Shown: piece by piece, positions 1 to 7,112 of the stretch
How positions within the stretch are numbered: position 1 is the stretch's first letter
Layout: each line of letters opens with the position of its first letter
Source of the DNA: CAWEZN01 sp964498015
Lineage (GTDB): Bacteria > Zixibacteria > MSB-5A5 > GN15 > PGXB01
DNA: 32,849 nt
Assembly: GCA_964498015.1 (NCBI GenBank)
Contig: CAZCFT010000017.1
Location: forward strand, 1-32,849
Direction: 5' to 3'
Notes under the pieces: generated by a model
The model's database searches: none
What the model saw: the letters and a program-made list of their open reading frames with translations, nothing else
Told to the model about the DNA's origin: nothing
Position numbers and translations under genes: made by a program

Positions 1-2
1 CA

Positions 3-200
3 CTGGGGGTGTTTGGCATGCTGCTCTCCTGGCGGTGGCGGTCGCCGACCCGGCTATACCTCTACTTCGCGGTGCTGATGTACTGCGCGGGGACGGTGCT
101 GTTCTATGTCCTGGCCCGGTTCCGGGTACCCATGGTGCCCTGGATGTGTCTGTTTGCCGGGAATGGTGTGGTGCTGGGCATCGCCCGGTTCCGCCGGATA
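3..200 (+). CDS. C-terminal fragment of a multi-span membrane protein, possibly GT39/ArnT-like glycosyltransferase
   Basis: The reading frame is open at the window edge. It encodes a hydrophobic segment followed by ARFRVPMVPWMCLFAG and a second short hydrophobic stretch. A membrane span, then R-[FY]-R-[VL]-P and another span, is the usual C-terminal look of dolichyl-phosphate-mannose/ArnT-type (GT39/PMT-like) glycosyltransferases; this is family knowledge and the match is by eye. The first 200 bases are about 64% G+C by hand count, against about 34% in the next 100. Past about 200 the frame stays open to 407, but there it lies antisense to a convincing DUF4384 reading and loses its membrane-protein character. 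I therefore end the real coding segment near 200. The native stop codon is missing. The piece is either foreign sequence fused by assembly or the relic of a recombination. Confidence 0.5.
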
Positions 201-464
201 GATAAGATTCACTTGTCCGCGCGTATCAATATTGTATATGGAGACAAAGCAATCTTTATTGGTTCTAAAAGATATGGTTATTTTATCGCCTTCATAGTAC
301 TCGTCGTTACTGGTCCAAATTTCCGCGTCGAGATAATGATCACGCTGGACATATTGAGCGTAATCAACAGAATTATCATAGCTAACAATTCCCGCGAAGG
401 CAGATAAGGCAAAAGCCGCCATGGTAGCCATCAACGCGCCGATTAATTTGATTCTGGTTTTCAT
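195..464 (-). pseudogene. DUF4384-domain exported protein, 3' end lost at the junction
   Basis: The ATG at 464 follows AGAGGTG at 6-nt spacing; a GTG at 473 is in frame but overlaps that ribosome binding site. Residues 1-25 form a signal peptide with cleavage near AFAG. The mature part contains EGDKITISFRTNKDCF and YNIDTRGQVNLIYP, the edge strands of DUF4384, a beta-sandwich domain in exported proteins of unknown role. From about residue 88 the translation turns into Gly/Pro/His-rich sequence antisense to the G+C-rich membrane-protein segment, so the authentic C-terminus is lost. It lies 29 bases downstream of the FN3 lipoprotein gene and is probably cotranscribed with it. The truncation may be an assembly artefact rather than a true pseudogene. 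Confidence 0.6.
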
Positions 465-493
465 TTTACTCACCTCTTTGTTAGAGTCTTATT

Positions 494-1318
494 CTATTTA
501 ACAATATGGGATATAATAGTTCTTCTTAAATAATCGTCTCCATGCTGGGGGCGCGCCAATTCCGGGTTACTCTGGGCGACCTGATAACCCCAGTCAAGTC
601 TTACAAAAGTTGAGCCTATACTGGTAACGCGCAATTTGGCATAATGGTCATTGGCTGTCCATATCACATAAGTATGGCCCAAGATGGCTTCCGACCATCC
701 CACTTTTGACCATCCGTCAGGATTGGTCGGGGAATAGCTGATCTCGTCAAAATTGTAGGTGTATCCCATGTCCTGTATGTCAGTTTCGACGTTGGCGACA
801 TTGATATAGAACACGCCGTTGAGAAGCTCAACATAAATATCAGCATTTACACTATTAAATGGTACAACAGAATATGTCGAGAAATCGAACCCGGCGTCAT
901 CGGGAAAGCCGTTGAAATCGGCCAGTAGAAGATCCTGTCCTTCCGGGCGGGGAGTGTCAAATACGGTCTCATGCGAGAGCTCGGATTCGTTGCCGCCTTG
1001 GTCAACAGCAGAAATGGCGTAGTAATAAGTTGTTCCATTACTGACATTGTTGTCGATATATTCTTCTGTGCCTTTTGGGCTGGCGCCGATGAAATGATAT
1101 TCTATATCATCAAGGCTTCTAAAAACTCGATAATGAGAAAAGTCCGCCTCACGGATTGGCAACCAATAAATATAAACCGCCTCATCCCCGGTGACAGAAT
1201 AAACGCCCTGAGGAGCCGCCGGTTCACGGTCGATTTCGACATATTTAGTAGTATTCTCTTCGCATCCCAGAAGGCTGAACCCTAATAACATTAAAATAAT
1301 TGGTAATATTCTTTTCAT
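494..1318 (-). CDS. Fibronectin type III lipoprotein with an unnamed C-terminal domain
   Basis: The start at 1318 is set by GAGAGGAAAA upstream and by a lipoprotein signal peptide (MKRILPIILMLLGFSLLGC, lipobox LLGC). Upstream in-frame codons would only extend past this signal. Residues about 35-125 are a fibronectin type III domain, with WLPIREADFSHYRVFRS and TTYYYAISAVDQGGNESELS as its typical strands. Residues about 130-265 form a second domain containing GHTYVIWTANDHYAKLRV. The same two-domain plan occurs in the lipoprotein gene at 29782-30642. A perfect TATAAT on the minus strand (1382-1387) is a plausible -10 box. The protein should sit in the outer membrane or face the periplasm; its ligand is unknown. 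The gene probably forms an operon with the DUF4384 gene that follows. Confidence 0.8.
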   Translation of the reverse strand: MKRILPIILMLLGFSLLGCEENTTKYVEIDREPAAPQGVYSVTGDEAVYIYWLPIREADFSHYRVFRSLDDIEYHFIGASPKGTEEYIDNNVSNGTTYYYAISAVDQGGNESELSHETVFDTPRPEGQDLLLADFNGFPDDAGFDFSTYSVVPFNSVNADIYVELLNGVFYINVANVETDIQDMGYTYNFDEISYSPTNPDGWSKVGWSEAILGHTYVIWTANDHYAKLRVTSIGSTFVRLDWGYQVAQSNPELARPQHGDDYLRRTIISHIVK

Positions 1319-1471
1319 TTTTCCTCTCTTGCAAACTTCCAACGAGATTAATATCAAGTGGCGTGCCGATTTCGCTATTTCATTATACCGCAAATGATTA
1401 ACAAAATGGGGGGGCTGAGAAAAACCTCAGATGCACAGAAAATGTTCCATGCCCTGAAGAAAGACGCCAGA

Positions 1472-2818
1472 TTATTGAAATTCCGAAAGATTATACTCTT
1501 TGATTTTTGTCCGGAGCGTGTTGCGGTGGATTCCAAGAATATCAGCTGATTTGCCAATATTCCATCCCATTAGGTCAAGGATTTTTTTAATTTGCTGTTT
1601 TTCCAGATCGGCCAATTTTTCCGATGGCAACTCTGCCTGCGAGGCTCCGGCCTCAAATCCCGGAAGTTCCTTCAGGGTAATAACATCACCGCGCGAAAGA
1701 ACTACCGCTCGCTCGATCACATTCTGCAGTTCACGAACATTCCCGGGCCAGCTATAGGAAACGAGTGAAGCGCCGGCTTCAGAAGTGAAACCATTAATTG
1801 GTTTACCCAATTTTCGAGTAAAATCCCTCAAAAATTTGTCTGCCAAGAGAAGAATATCGCCATGCCTATCAGACAGGGGAGGAATATTAACTGAAATAAC
1901 ATTAAGGCGATAATAGAGATCATCGCGAAATTTCCCCTCTTTCATCATCTGGACAAGGTCTTTATTGGTCGCCGCCATAAGGCGCAGATCGAGGGAAATA
2001 TTCTCTTCCCCTCCCAAACGCTCAACCTTCTTATCCTCAATGACCCGCAGTAGTTTGGCCTGCATGCTCAAGGGCATATCGCCAATCTCATCAAGAAAAA
2101 TTGTACCGCCATCGGCAAGCTCAAATTTTCCCGGTTTTCTTTTCTCGGCGCCGGTGAAAGCTCCCTTTTCAAATCCGAATAGTTCAGATTCCAGAAGATT
2201 TTCCGGAATAGCCGCGCAATTTACCGCCACAAACCGGCCGTCTTTTCTGGGAGACAGCGCATGAATCCCCCTGGCAACCAGCTCTTTTCCCGTACCTGAA
2301 GCCCCATGAATAAGAATGGTTGAATCGCCGGGAGCGGCAAGATGCATTAGTTCAAGCACTTTCTTGACAGCTTCCGACTGTCCTATAATTTCGCTCGACC
2401 CGAATCTTTCGCGGACAGTATCATTGAGAATTTTATGTTCCAAGATTAGGCGATGTTGTTCGCTTGCCTTGTGAAGATTCATCAAGAGCTCTTCCAAATC
2501 CACGGGCTTGGTTTGATAATGAAATGCCCCCTGTTTCATCGCCTCCACAGCCGTCTCTACAGAACCGAATGCTGTCAATACAATGATCTGAATAAAGGGA
2601 TTTATTTCTTTTAGACGACTTATTAGTTCCAGACCGCTCATCCCGGGCATCTTCATATCGACGACGGCAAGAGGCGAGAAGAAAGAGGGATAAATCTGAA
2701 TCGCTTCCTCACCGGAAGAAGCATCCTTAATCGTAAAGCCTTTTTTCTCCAGATATCCAGCCAGCATTTGCCTTTGGCCGGTTTCATCATCGACAAGGAG
2801 CAATTTGGTTGGACTCAT
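1472..2818 (-). CDS. NtrC-family sigma-54-dependent response regulator
   Basis: The protein has 448 residues with the full receiver-AAA+-Fis layout. In the receiver, D10/D11 and phosphoacceptor D54 (VVDMKMPG) are present, as is the conserved Lys in QTKPVD. The AAA+ domain has Walker A GASGTGKELVAR, the sigma-54 contact loop GAFTGA and Walker B GGTIFLDEIGD. The C-terminal helix-turn-helix is GKSADILGIHRNTLRTKI. By family knowledge it activates sigma-54 promoters when phosphorylated by a partner kinase, and no kinase gene is adjacent. The ATG at 2818 fits the receiver N-terminus; it has no Shine-Dalgarno, but a -10 box ends 7 nt upstream. A weak hairpin at 1415-1430 after the stop may terminate it. 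Targets could include the sigma-54-like sites at 15545 and 30894, which is inference. Confidence 0.93.
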   Translation of the reverse strand: MSPTKLLLVDDETGQRQMLAGYLEKKGFTIKDASSGEEAIQIYPSFFSPLAVVDMKMPGMSGLELISRLKEINPFIQIIVLTAFGSVETAVEAMKQGAFHYQTKPVDLEELLMNLHKASEQHRLILEHKILNDTVRERFGSSEIIGQSEAVKKVLELMHLAAPGDSTILIHGASGTGKELVARGIHALSPRKDGRFVAVNCAAIPENLLESELFGFEKGAFTGAEKRKPGKFELADGGTIFLDEIGDMPLSMQAKLLRVIEDKKVERLGGEENISLDLRLMAATNKDLVQMMKEGKFRDDLYYRLNVISVNIPPLSDRHGDILLLADKFLRDFTRKLGKPINGFTSEAGASLVSYSWPGNVRELQNVIERAVVLSRGDVITLKELPGFEAGASQAELPSEKLADLEKQQIKKILDLMGWNIGKSADILGIHRNTLRTKIKEYNLSEFQ

Positions 2819-2825
2819 AAAGAGG

Positions 2826-2854
2826 AAAATATCTTCAGAAAAGCCAAGTAACAA
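2826..2854 (-). promoter_or_regulatory. Candidate leaderless promoter of the NtrC-family gene
   Basis: On the minus strand TTGTTA (2849-2854), a 17-nt spacer and TATTTT (2826-2831) are followed by seven bases and the ATG at 2818. The expected transcription start therefore coincides with the start codon. The -35 box overlaps the T-tract of the terminator just upstream. Confidence 0.45.
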
Positions 2855-2887
2855 TAATAAAATGCCCCTCCAATCGGTAGAGGGGCA
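2853..2887 (-). terminator. Rho-independent terminator of the outer-membrane protein gene
   Basis: The perfect 8-bp stem TGCCCCTC/GAGGGGCA (2863-2870 with 2880-2887) has a 9-nt loop. On the minus strand it is followed by a T-rich TTTTATTATTG. It lies 22 bases after the stop of the barrel gene and separates it from the regulator gene. Confidence 0.8.
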
Positions 2888-2909
2888 GAAAATTTATTGA
2901 TGGAAGCTC

Positions 2910-3551
2910 CTATTGCTCTGGTCCGAAAAATACGGTAAGCCCTGCCTTAATATCCACATAGCTGATATTATCCTTAAATTTATAATTCTCTCCGGCATAT
3001 TCGACTTTTTTATCTTTCAGCTTGGCGAAATTATATCCGGCCTCGAGAAAAATTCCGCCATAATCGGAAGTGTAATACAGAGCTCCGGCATGAATCGCCA
3101 TTGTCAGTCCGGCTCCATACGATATTTCATGAAGCCGTGACTTATTGGGGCCGGCCCAAGTGGCGAATTTGGCGAAATCAGCGCCTGCCTTGAGTTTTAA
3201 ATACGGCTCGAATTTTGATTCTCCGGTAAAGGCATACTTGGCGTAAGCGCCGATATCATATAGTTTATAATGGAGGCTGTATTTATCCATCGAAAATTGA
3301 ACATAAGAAAAATATCCACCGAGACAAACCCGATCATTAAAGAAATACCCGCCACTGCCGCCGAAATTGAAAGCGCTTTTTGCCCCCATGGAATCATTCC
3401 AATTCTTCAGTGAGCCCGAAGGCATAGAGGCCCCGCCCGTCAGCGTAACCTCAAAATTTCGCCACGCCTTTTCGGTCTTGTCCTGGGCATGGGAATTGAT
3501 TGAAAGGGCAATAAGCAAAATTGCAGTTAGCATCAATCCTTTTCTTTTCAT
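2910..3551 (-). CDS. Outer-membrane beta-barrel protein, unnamed
   Basis: The ATG at 3551 follows GAGGAAG at 5-nt spacing and begins a clear signal peptide (MKRKGLMLTAILLIALSINSHA). The mature protein, about 190 residues, alternates hydrophobic and polar residues in strands such as GGYFSYVQFSMDKYSLHYKL, IFLEAGYNFAKL and YVDIKAGLTVFFG. It ends in a short aromatic-rich strand, as small 8-stranded barrels of the OmpA-like/OmpW-like 'porin family' do. This class is recognised by pattern only and the specific function is unknown. It appears monocistronic, with a long leader (3552-3916) upstream and a strong terminator downstream. A pore, adhesin or structural role cannot be distinguished from sequence. 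Confidence 0.75.
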   Translation of the reverse strand: MKRKGLMLTAILLIALSINSHAQDKTEKAWRNFEVTLTGGASMPSGSLKNWNDSMGAKSAFNFGGSGGYFFNDRVCLGGYFSYVQFSMDKYSLHYKLYDIGAYAKYAFTGESKFEPYLKLKAGADFAKFATWAGPNKSRLHEISYGAGLTMAIHAGALYYTSDYGGIFLEAGYNFAKLKDKKVEYAGENYKFKDNISYVDIKAGLTVFFGPEQ

Positions 3552-3916
3552 TGTCACTTCCTCAGAATATCTAATATAACTTTTTTTATCTCTTAGTCTT
3601 GCGGCTGAAAATTCCCGGGCGGACAAACAAGAATCTCACCCTTGCTCAGCCAAATTAAGCCCATAGATAATTATTCAATAGACGGTTTGTCAACAGATTT
3701 GTAAAATTTGTCCGGTTGAAAAAAAGAGCTTATCGAGATACTGGTTTCAAATCCTCTATGCAGTCCTGCCATAAACGGCTTCTGCAAATACAAAACCGCA
3801 TGAACGGGAGGAAGGCTGATTACTCTCTTTCCCTAATTCGAGCGGCCGTTTGGGTCAGGTTCGCATTTCTGCGCTCCAGTTCCCAAGAATGATATGAAAA
3901 CGCAGGTCTTCCTGAT
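3552..3916. other. 365-nt intergenic region with small inverted repeats, leader of the barrel-protein gene
   Basis: No protein-coding frame with a credible start was found. There are two small hairpins: CAGG-TCTT-CCTG at 3903-3914, just after the small-protein stop, and CGCA-TTTC-TGCG at 3862-3873 (a GAAA loop when read on the minus strand). The second is enclosed by the complementary pair TTGGG 3850-3854 and CCCAA 3882-3886. This may be a structured 5' leader of the downstream outer-membrane gene. I could not match it to a riboswitch class. Confidence 0.35.
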
Positions 3917-4042
3917 CTACCCGCGCCCTTTGCCCTTTACCTTATTCGAGTAATACAGGACGAAAAACATCCAGATAATCACAAAAGCCGTGGTCGAGAG
4001 CATCAGGGCGGCGAGACAATACTGAAAAATCTCAGAAAGCAT
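3917..4042 (-). CDS. 41-residue single-span membrane protein
   Basis: A short frame starts with ATG at 4042, after GGGAG at 6-nt spacing. It encodes MLSEIFQYCLAALMLSTTAF then VIIWMFFVLYYSNKVKGKGRG and stops with TAG. About 25 hydrophobic residues form one membrane helix, followed by the basic tail KVKGKGRG; by the positive-inside rule the tail should be cytoplasmic. Small proteins of this shape often act as accessory subunits of larger membrane complexes, for example respiratory oxidases, but no partner is encoded next to it and I do not recognise the family. A perfect 6-bp inverted repeat, TGAGCC-TTG-GGCTCA (4061-4075), sits just upstream of the ribosome binding site and could modulate expression. 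The good Shine-Dalgarno and the sensible topology make me believe the gene. Confidence 0.6.
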   Translation of the reverse strand: MLSEIFQYCLAALMLSTTAFVIIWMFFVLYYSNKVKGKGRG

Positions 4043-4283
4043 CGTCGCTCCCTTTTTTTATGAGCCTTGGGCTCATGGTTGTTACCCTTTTCTTGAAATC
4101 TAATTTTATGAATAATGCGTGTCAATAGAAAAGATGAAAAGTCAGGAACATGCATTAAAGCTGTTCAAAAAATGATCAAACTATTGGGGATTCTTAAGAC
4201 CATAGTTTCAAAGTGAAACGGGGAAGCCATGAATAATCGGCTAATGCAAGGTCACAATGCCCATGCCATATAAAATTATATTC

Positions 4284-5303
4284 TTATCCACTCTCTCTGG
4301 CGCCCGGAGTAATCGCTTTGTCGGTAATATATGCGGTCACCAATTCAGCCGGCGTAATATCAAAGGCTGGCGAATATACTTTCACGCCATCAGGCGCGGT
4401 GCGAATTCCTCCCCAATTGACTACTTCATCGGGAGAACGTTCTTCAATCGGAATTTCCTTGCCGGATGGTATATGATTATCAAATGTCGAATTCGGCGCG
4501 GCGACATAGAAAGGAATGCCATGCTCTTTTGCGAGCACGGCGATACTATAGGTGCCAATCTTGTTGGCAAAATCGCCATTTTGGGCGATTCGGTCGGCCC
4601 CAACAATCACACAATCTATTTTCCCCTGTTGCATCAAGAATCCGGCCATACTGTCACAAATAAGAGTCACTTCAATTCCTTCCTGCATCAACTCCCAGCA
4701 GGTAAGCCTTGCCCCTTGCAGAAGCGGACGCGTTTCGTCGGCATATACTCTTAATCTCTTCCCATCATCGCGGGCAGTATAGATAATTCCCAACGCCGTC
4801 CCGATCCCGCCGGTGGCCAGCGCTCCGGCGTTGCAATGAGTCAAGATTATATCTCCGTCTTTGATCAGGTCGGCGCCGTGACGGCCAATCGCGGCACACA
4901 TATCCTGATCTTCTGATAAGACCGCCACTGCTTCATTCCATAATTGGCAACGAAATTTATCAATATTGTTTCCGCTGAATTTATGAGCCGCACTGAGCGT
5001 CCGATCGACCGCCCAAGCGAGATTCACCGCCGTTGGACGCGCAGATTTTATTTCGGAGGCGACATCGATCAGAATCCTTTTGAGATGCTCCACATCCGCC
5101 CTCACATCGGCCATGGCCGCCAGCGCAAGACCAAATGCCGCCGCAATTCCTATAGCCGGGGCGCCTCGAATCTCAAGAGTTTTTATCGATTCTATTATGT
5201 CCCGATAATCGTCATAATCATGATAGACAATCTTACGGGGCAACTGCCGTTGATCCAAGACTCGAATCTTTTTTTCCAGAGGCTCTATTGCCCTAAATTT
5301 CAT
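4284..5303 (-). CDS. mtnA: S-methyl-5-thioribose-1-phosphate isomerase
   Basis: This 339-residue protein matches the eIF2B-like MtnA family over its whole length. Visible motifs are RGAPAIG (46-52), HCNAGALATGG with the catalytic Cys157, YADETRPLLQGARLT (187-201) and GADRIAQNGDFANKIGTY with the catalytic Asp237. The enzyme isomerises methylthioribose 1-phosphate to methylthioribulose 1-phosphate in the methionine salvage pathway, in the cytosol. No other mtn gene is present in the window. The ATG at 5303 lies 20 bases after the acyl-CoA synthetase stop, so the two are probably cotranscribed, although no metabolic link is obvious. The Shine-Dalgarno is weak (TGGAAAA). Ribose-1,5-bisphosphate isomerase paralogs share the fold, but the motif set favours MtnA. 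Confidence 0.93.
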   Translation of the reverse strand: MKFRAIEPLEKKIRVLDQRQLPRKIVYHDYDDYRDIIESIKTLEIRGAPAIGIAAAFGLALAAMADVRADVEHLKRILIDVASEIKSARPTAVNLAWAVDRTLSAAHKFSGNNIDKFRCQLWNEAVAVLSEDQDMCAAIGRHGADLIKDGDIILTHCNAGALATGGIGTALGIIYTARDDGKRLRVYADETRPLLQGARLTCWELMQEGIEVTLICDSMAGFLMQQGKIDCVIVGADRIAQNGDFANKIGTYSIAVLAKEHGIPFYVAAPNSTFDNHIPSGKEIPIEERSPDEVVNWGGIRTAPDGVKVYSPAFDITPAELVTAYITDKAITPGARESG

Positions 5304-5323
5304 GGGTATTTTCCAGTAATTTT

Positions 5324-7006
5324 CTAACGATATAATGTTCTTCGGATTTTCCGGCTGGTAGTCTTCTCGAATTCATTGAAACGGATTTCAAAACGAATCA
5401 GCCTTTTGTAGTCAGCCAGACTGCTATTAACAGTATTCACCTCTTGCTCAATTACCCGCCTAATCATTTCCGGCTCGGGGGAAACGATATCGCAATCAAA
5501 ATGCCTTTTCATCTGCTCCATGTCCGGAACGATTATGGCATGCACCTCTTCGCCCATTTTGTTTTCTTTCTTCTTGCCGAGGACTACTGATTCCAAAATA
5601 AAGGGCGATAAATGAAGCGCCGCTTCGATTTCTTCGGGATAAATATTCTTGCCGGCGGCGCTGACAATCACATTTTTCTTTCGTCCTGTGATATAGAGAC
5701 ATCCTTTCTCTATTTTTCCCATGTCGCCGGTGCACAGCCAGCCATGCTTGAGAAGCTCCGCGGACGCCTGAGGATTATTCAAGTATCCTAAAGTATTATT
5801 TGGGCCTTTGACTTTTATCTCGCCAATGCCTTCAGGAGAAGGATTATCTATTTCCATTTTTATATTTGGGAGAGGCGGGCCGACCGAGCCGAATTTGATA
5901 TCGTGCACTCTGTTTACAGCGACGACCGGCGCACACTCGCTGAGACCATAACCCTCGAGGAAATCAAACCCGATCAGGTTAAACCATTTCGCAATTTGCG
6001 CGGGAAGCGGCGCGGCGCCGGACACCATCATTCTGAGCGATCCCATTCCCGCCGCTTTTCTCATAGATTTAAATAAGAACCCCCCCGCTTTGATTCCCAT
6101 AAACCAACCAAGTTGACTCAACCTATAGAGTACCCAAAAAGAAATCTTTTTGTGAAGAGGTAGATCGTCAATTTGCCTGGAGATGGAATTATAAATCTTC
6201 TCAAAAAGCAAAGGAACCCCAATCATACAGGTTATATTCTGGTTGCGTATGTCTTCAAGCAAGTCTCGCGACTTAAGGGAACGTGAGTAAACAATCTTAA
6301 GGCCAAATAATAGCGGCGTCAAAAAACCGCATGTTGATTCGAAGGTGTGATGTAATGGCAGTATCGACAAAAATGTATCGTCCGGATAAAATTCCAGAGC
6401 CTGAACAATTCCTTCAAGATCGGAAGTGATATTGCGATGCGTCAATATCACGCCTTTGGGGTCGCCGGATGTGCCTGAAGTATAGATAATAACGGCGGGG
6501 TCTTCAGGCAATACTTCTGACGATACAAACGGTTCCGATTCTGCAAGGCTTTTGAAATTCAGGACGGACGGCGAATCAATAGTTATGATTTTAATATCCG
6601 GATTTTTGAGTTCAATAATTCGTTCGATGGCCGCATTCCACTTGTGGGAACAAATAATGAACTTTACTCCTGAGACTTCTACAGCGCGCGCGATTTCCCC
6701 TTCTTTCCATGATGAATCAAAAGGGACAACTGTTCCGCCGGCGGCAAGCGCCGCCAGATAAGAAATTCCCCACTCCGGGCAGTTATGAGAAATTATCCCG
6801 GCTCTATCGCCTTTCCGCAGACCAATATTTTTCAGGCCGCCTGCGATTCGTGACGCAAGCTTTTCGATTTCGTCGTATTTCAGGCTGGCTCCGGAACCAT
6901 CATTTCGCGCGAAGGCGATCTTCTGAGGAACATGCCTGCAGGTATTGAATATGGTTTGATGAACCGTGCCTGAAATTCCTAACGTCCGCGGATCAATCGG
7001 TTTCAT
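5324..7006 (-). CDS. AMP-forming long-chain fatty-acyl-CoA synthetase
   Basis: ANL-superfamily ligase of about 560 residues that activates a carboxylic acid to acyl-AMP and then acyl-CoA. Motifs in order are the P-loop IIYTSGTSGDPKGVILTH, the A5 motif EGYGLSECAP, the A7 motif GWLCTGDMG, the A8 hinge ITGRKKNVIVSAAGKNIYP, and a C-terminal TSRKIRR whose Lys aligns with the catalytic A10 lysine. Length and the FMGI..GGFLFKSMR linker fit the FadD15-like long-chain group; substrate specificity is not visible. The start at 7006 is preferred over a TTG at 7054 because the latter falls in the T-tract of the upstream terminator. No Shine-Dalgarno is present; a -10 box ends 6 nt before the ATG. It precedes mtnA by 20 bases. 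Confidence 0.9.
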   Translation of the reverse strand: MKPIDPRTLGISGTVHQTIFNTCRHVPQKIAFARNDGSGASLKYDEIEKLASRIAGGLKNIGLRKGDRAGIISHNCPEWGISYLAALAAGGTVVPFDSSWKEGEIARAVEVSGVKFIICSHKWNAAIERIIELKNPDIKIITIDSPSVLNFKSLAESEPFVSSEVLPEDPAVIIYTSGTSGDPKGVILTHRNITSDLEGIVQALEFYPDDTFLSILPLHHTFESTCGFLTPLLFGLKIVYSRSLKSRDLLEDIRNQNITCMIGVPLLFEKIYNSISRQIDDLPLHKKISFWVLYRLSQLGWFMGIKAGGFLFKSMRKAAGMGSLRMMVSGAAPLPAQIAKWFNLIGFDFLEGYGLSECAPVVAVNRVHDIKFGSVGPPLPNIKMEIDNPSPEGIGEIKVKGPNNTLGYLNNPQASAELLKHGWLCTGDMGKIEKGCLYITGRKKNVIVSAAGKNIYPEEIEAALHLSPFILESVVLGKKKENKMGEEVHAIIVPDMEQMKRHFDCDIVSPEPEMIRRVIEQEVNTVNSSLADYKRLIRFEIRFNEFEKTTSRKIRRTLYR

Positions 7007-7012
7007 GTTGCC

Positions 7013-7041
7013 AATATAAGAGAACAGCGCCAATCCATCAA
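7013..7041 (-). promoter_or_regulatory. Candidate leaderless promoter of the acyl-CoA synthetase gene
   Basis: On the minus strand TTGATG (7036-7041), a 17-nt spacer and TATATT (7013-7018) are followed by six bases and the ATG at 7006. There is no room for a ribosome binding site downstream of the predicted transcription start. Confidence 0.5.
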
Positions 7042-7050
7042 GCGAATTTG

Positions 7051-7088
7051 GCAAAATTAAAGGGCCATCCGGTGGCTCGGGTGACCCT
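7051..7088 (-). terminator. Terminator of the Ig-domain lipoprotein gene
   Basis: On the minus strand AGGGTCA pairs with TGGCCCT (one G-U pair) and an inner CCG pairs with CGG. The T-rich TTTAATTTT tract follows at 7051-7060. It lies 24 bases after the stop at 7113. Confidence 0.65.
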
Positions 7089-7112
7089 CTCGAAACAAAA
7101 CAGGAGTAAGGA

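Noticed and set aside
201..407. Plus-strand frame continuing the first membrane-protein segment
   Set aside because: It loses membrane-protein character after about 200 and is antisense to the DUF4384 frame, which has a signal peptide and ribosome binding site.
3852..3880. GGGTCAGGTTCG phrase, reminiscent of SRP RNA or a tRNA T-arm
   Set aside because: The SRP core GGAAGGAAGCAG is missing and the flanks do not form an acceptor stem or T-arm pairing.
4230..4274. 14-codon plus-strand frame after GGGGAAG, beside a GTTTCA-AAG-TGAAAC repeat
   Set aside because: Too short and composition unremarkable; no further support for translation.
4257..4754. Plus-strand 165-residue frame
   Set aside because: It lies antisense to mtnA, which has complete catalytic motifs; no plausible domain is seen in it.
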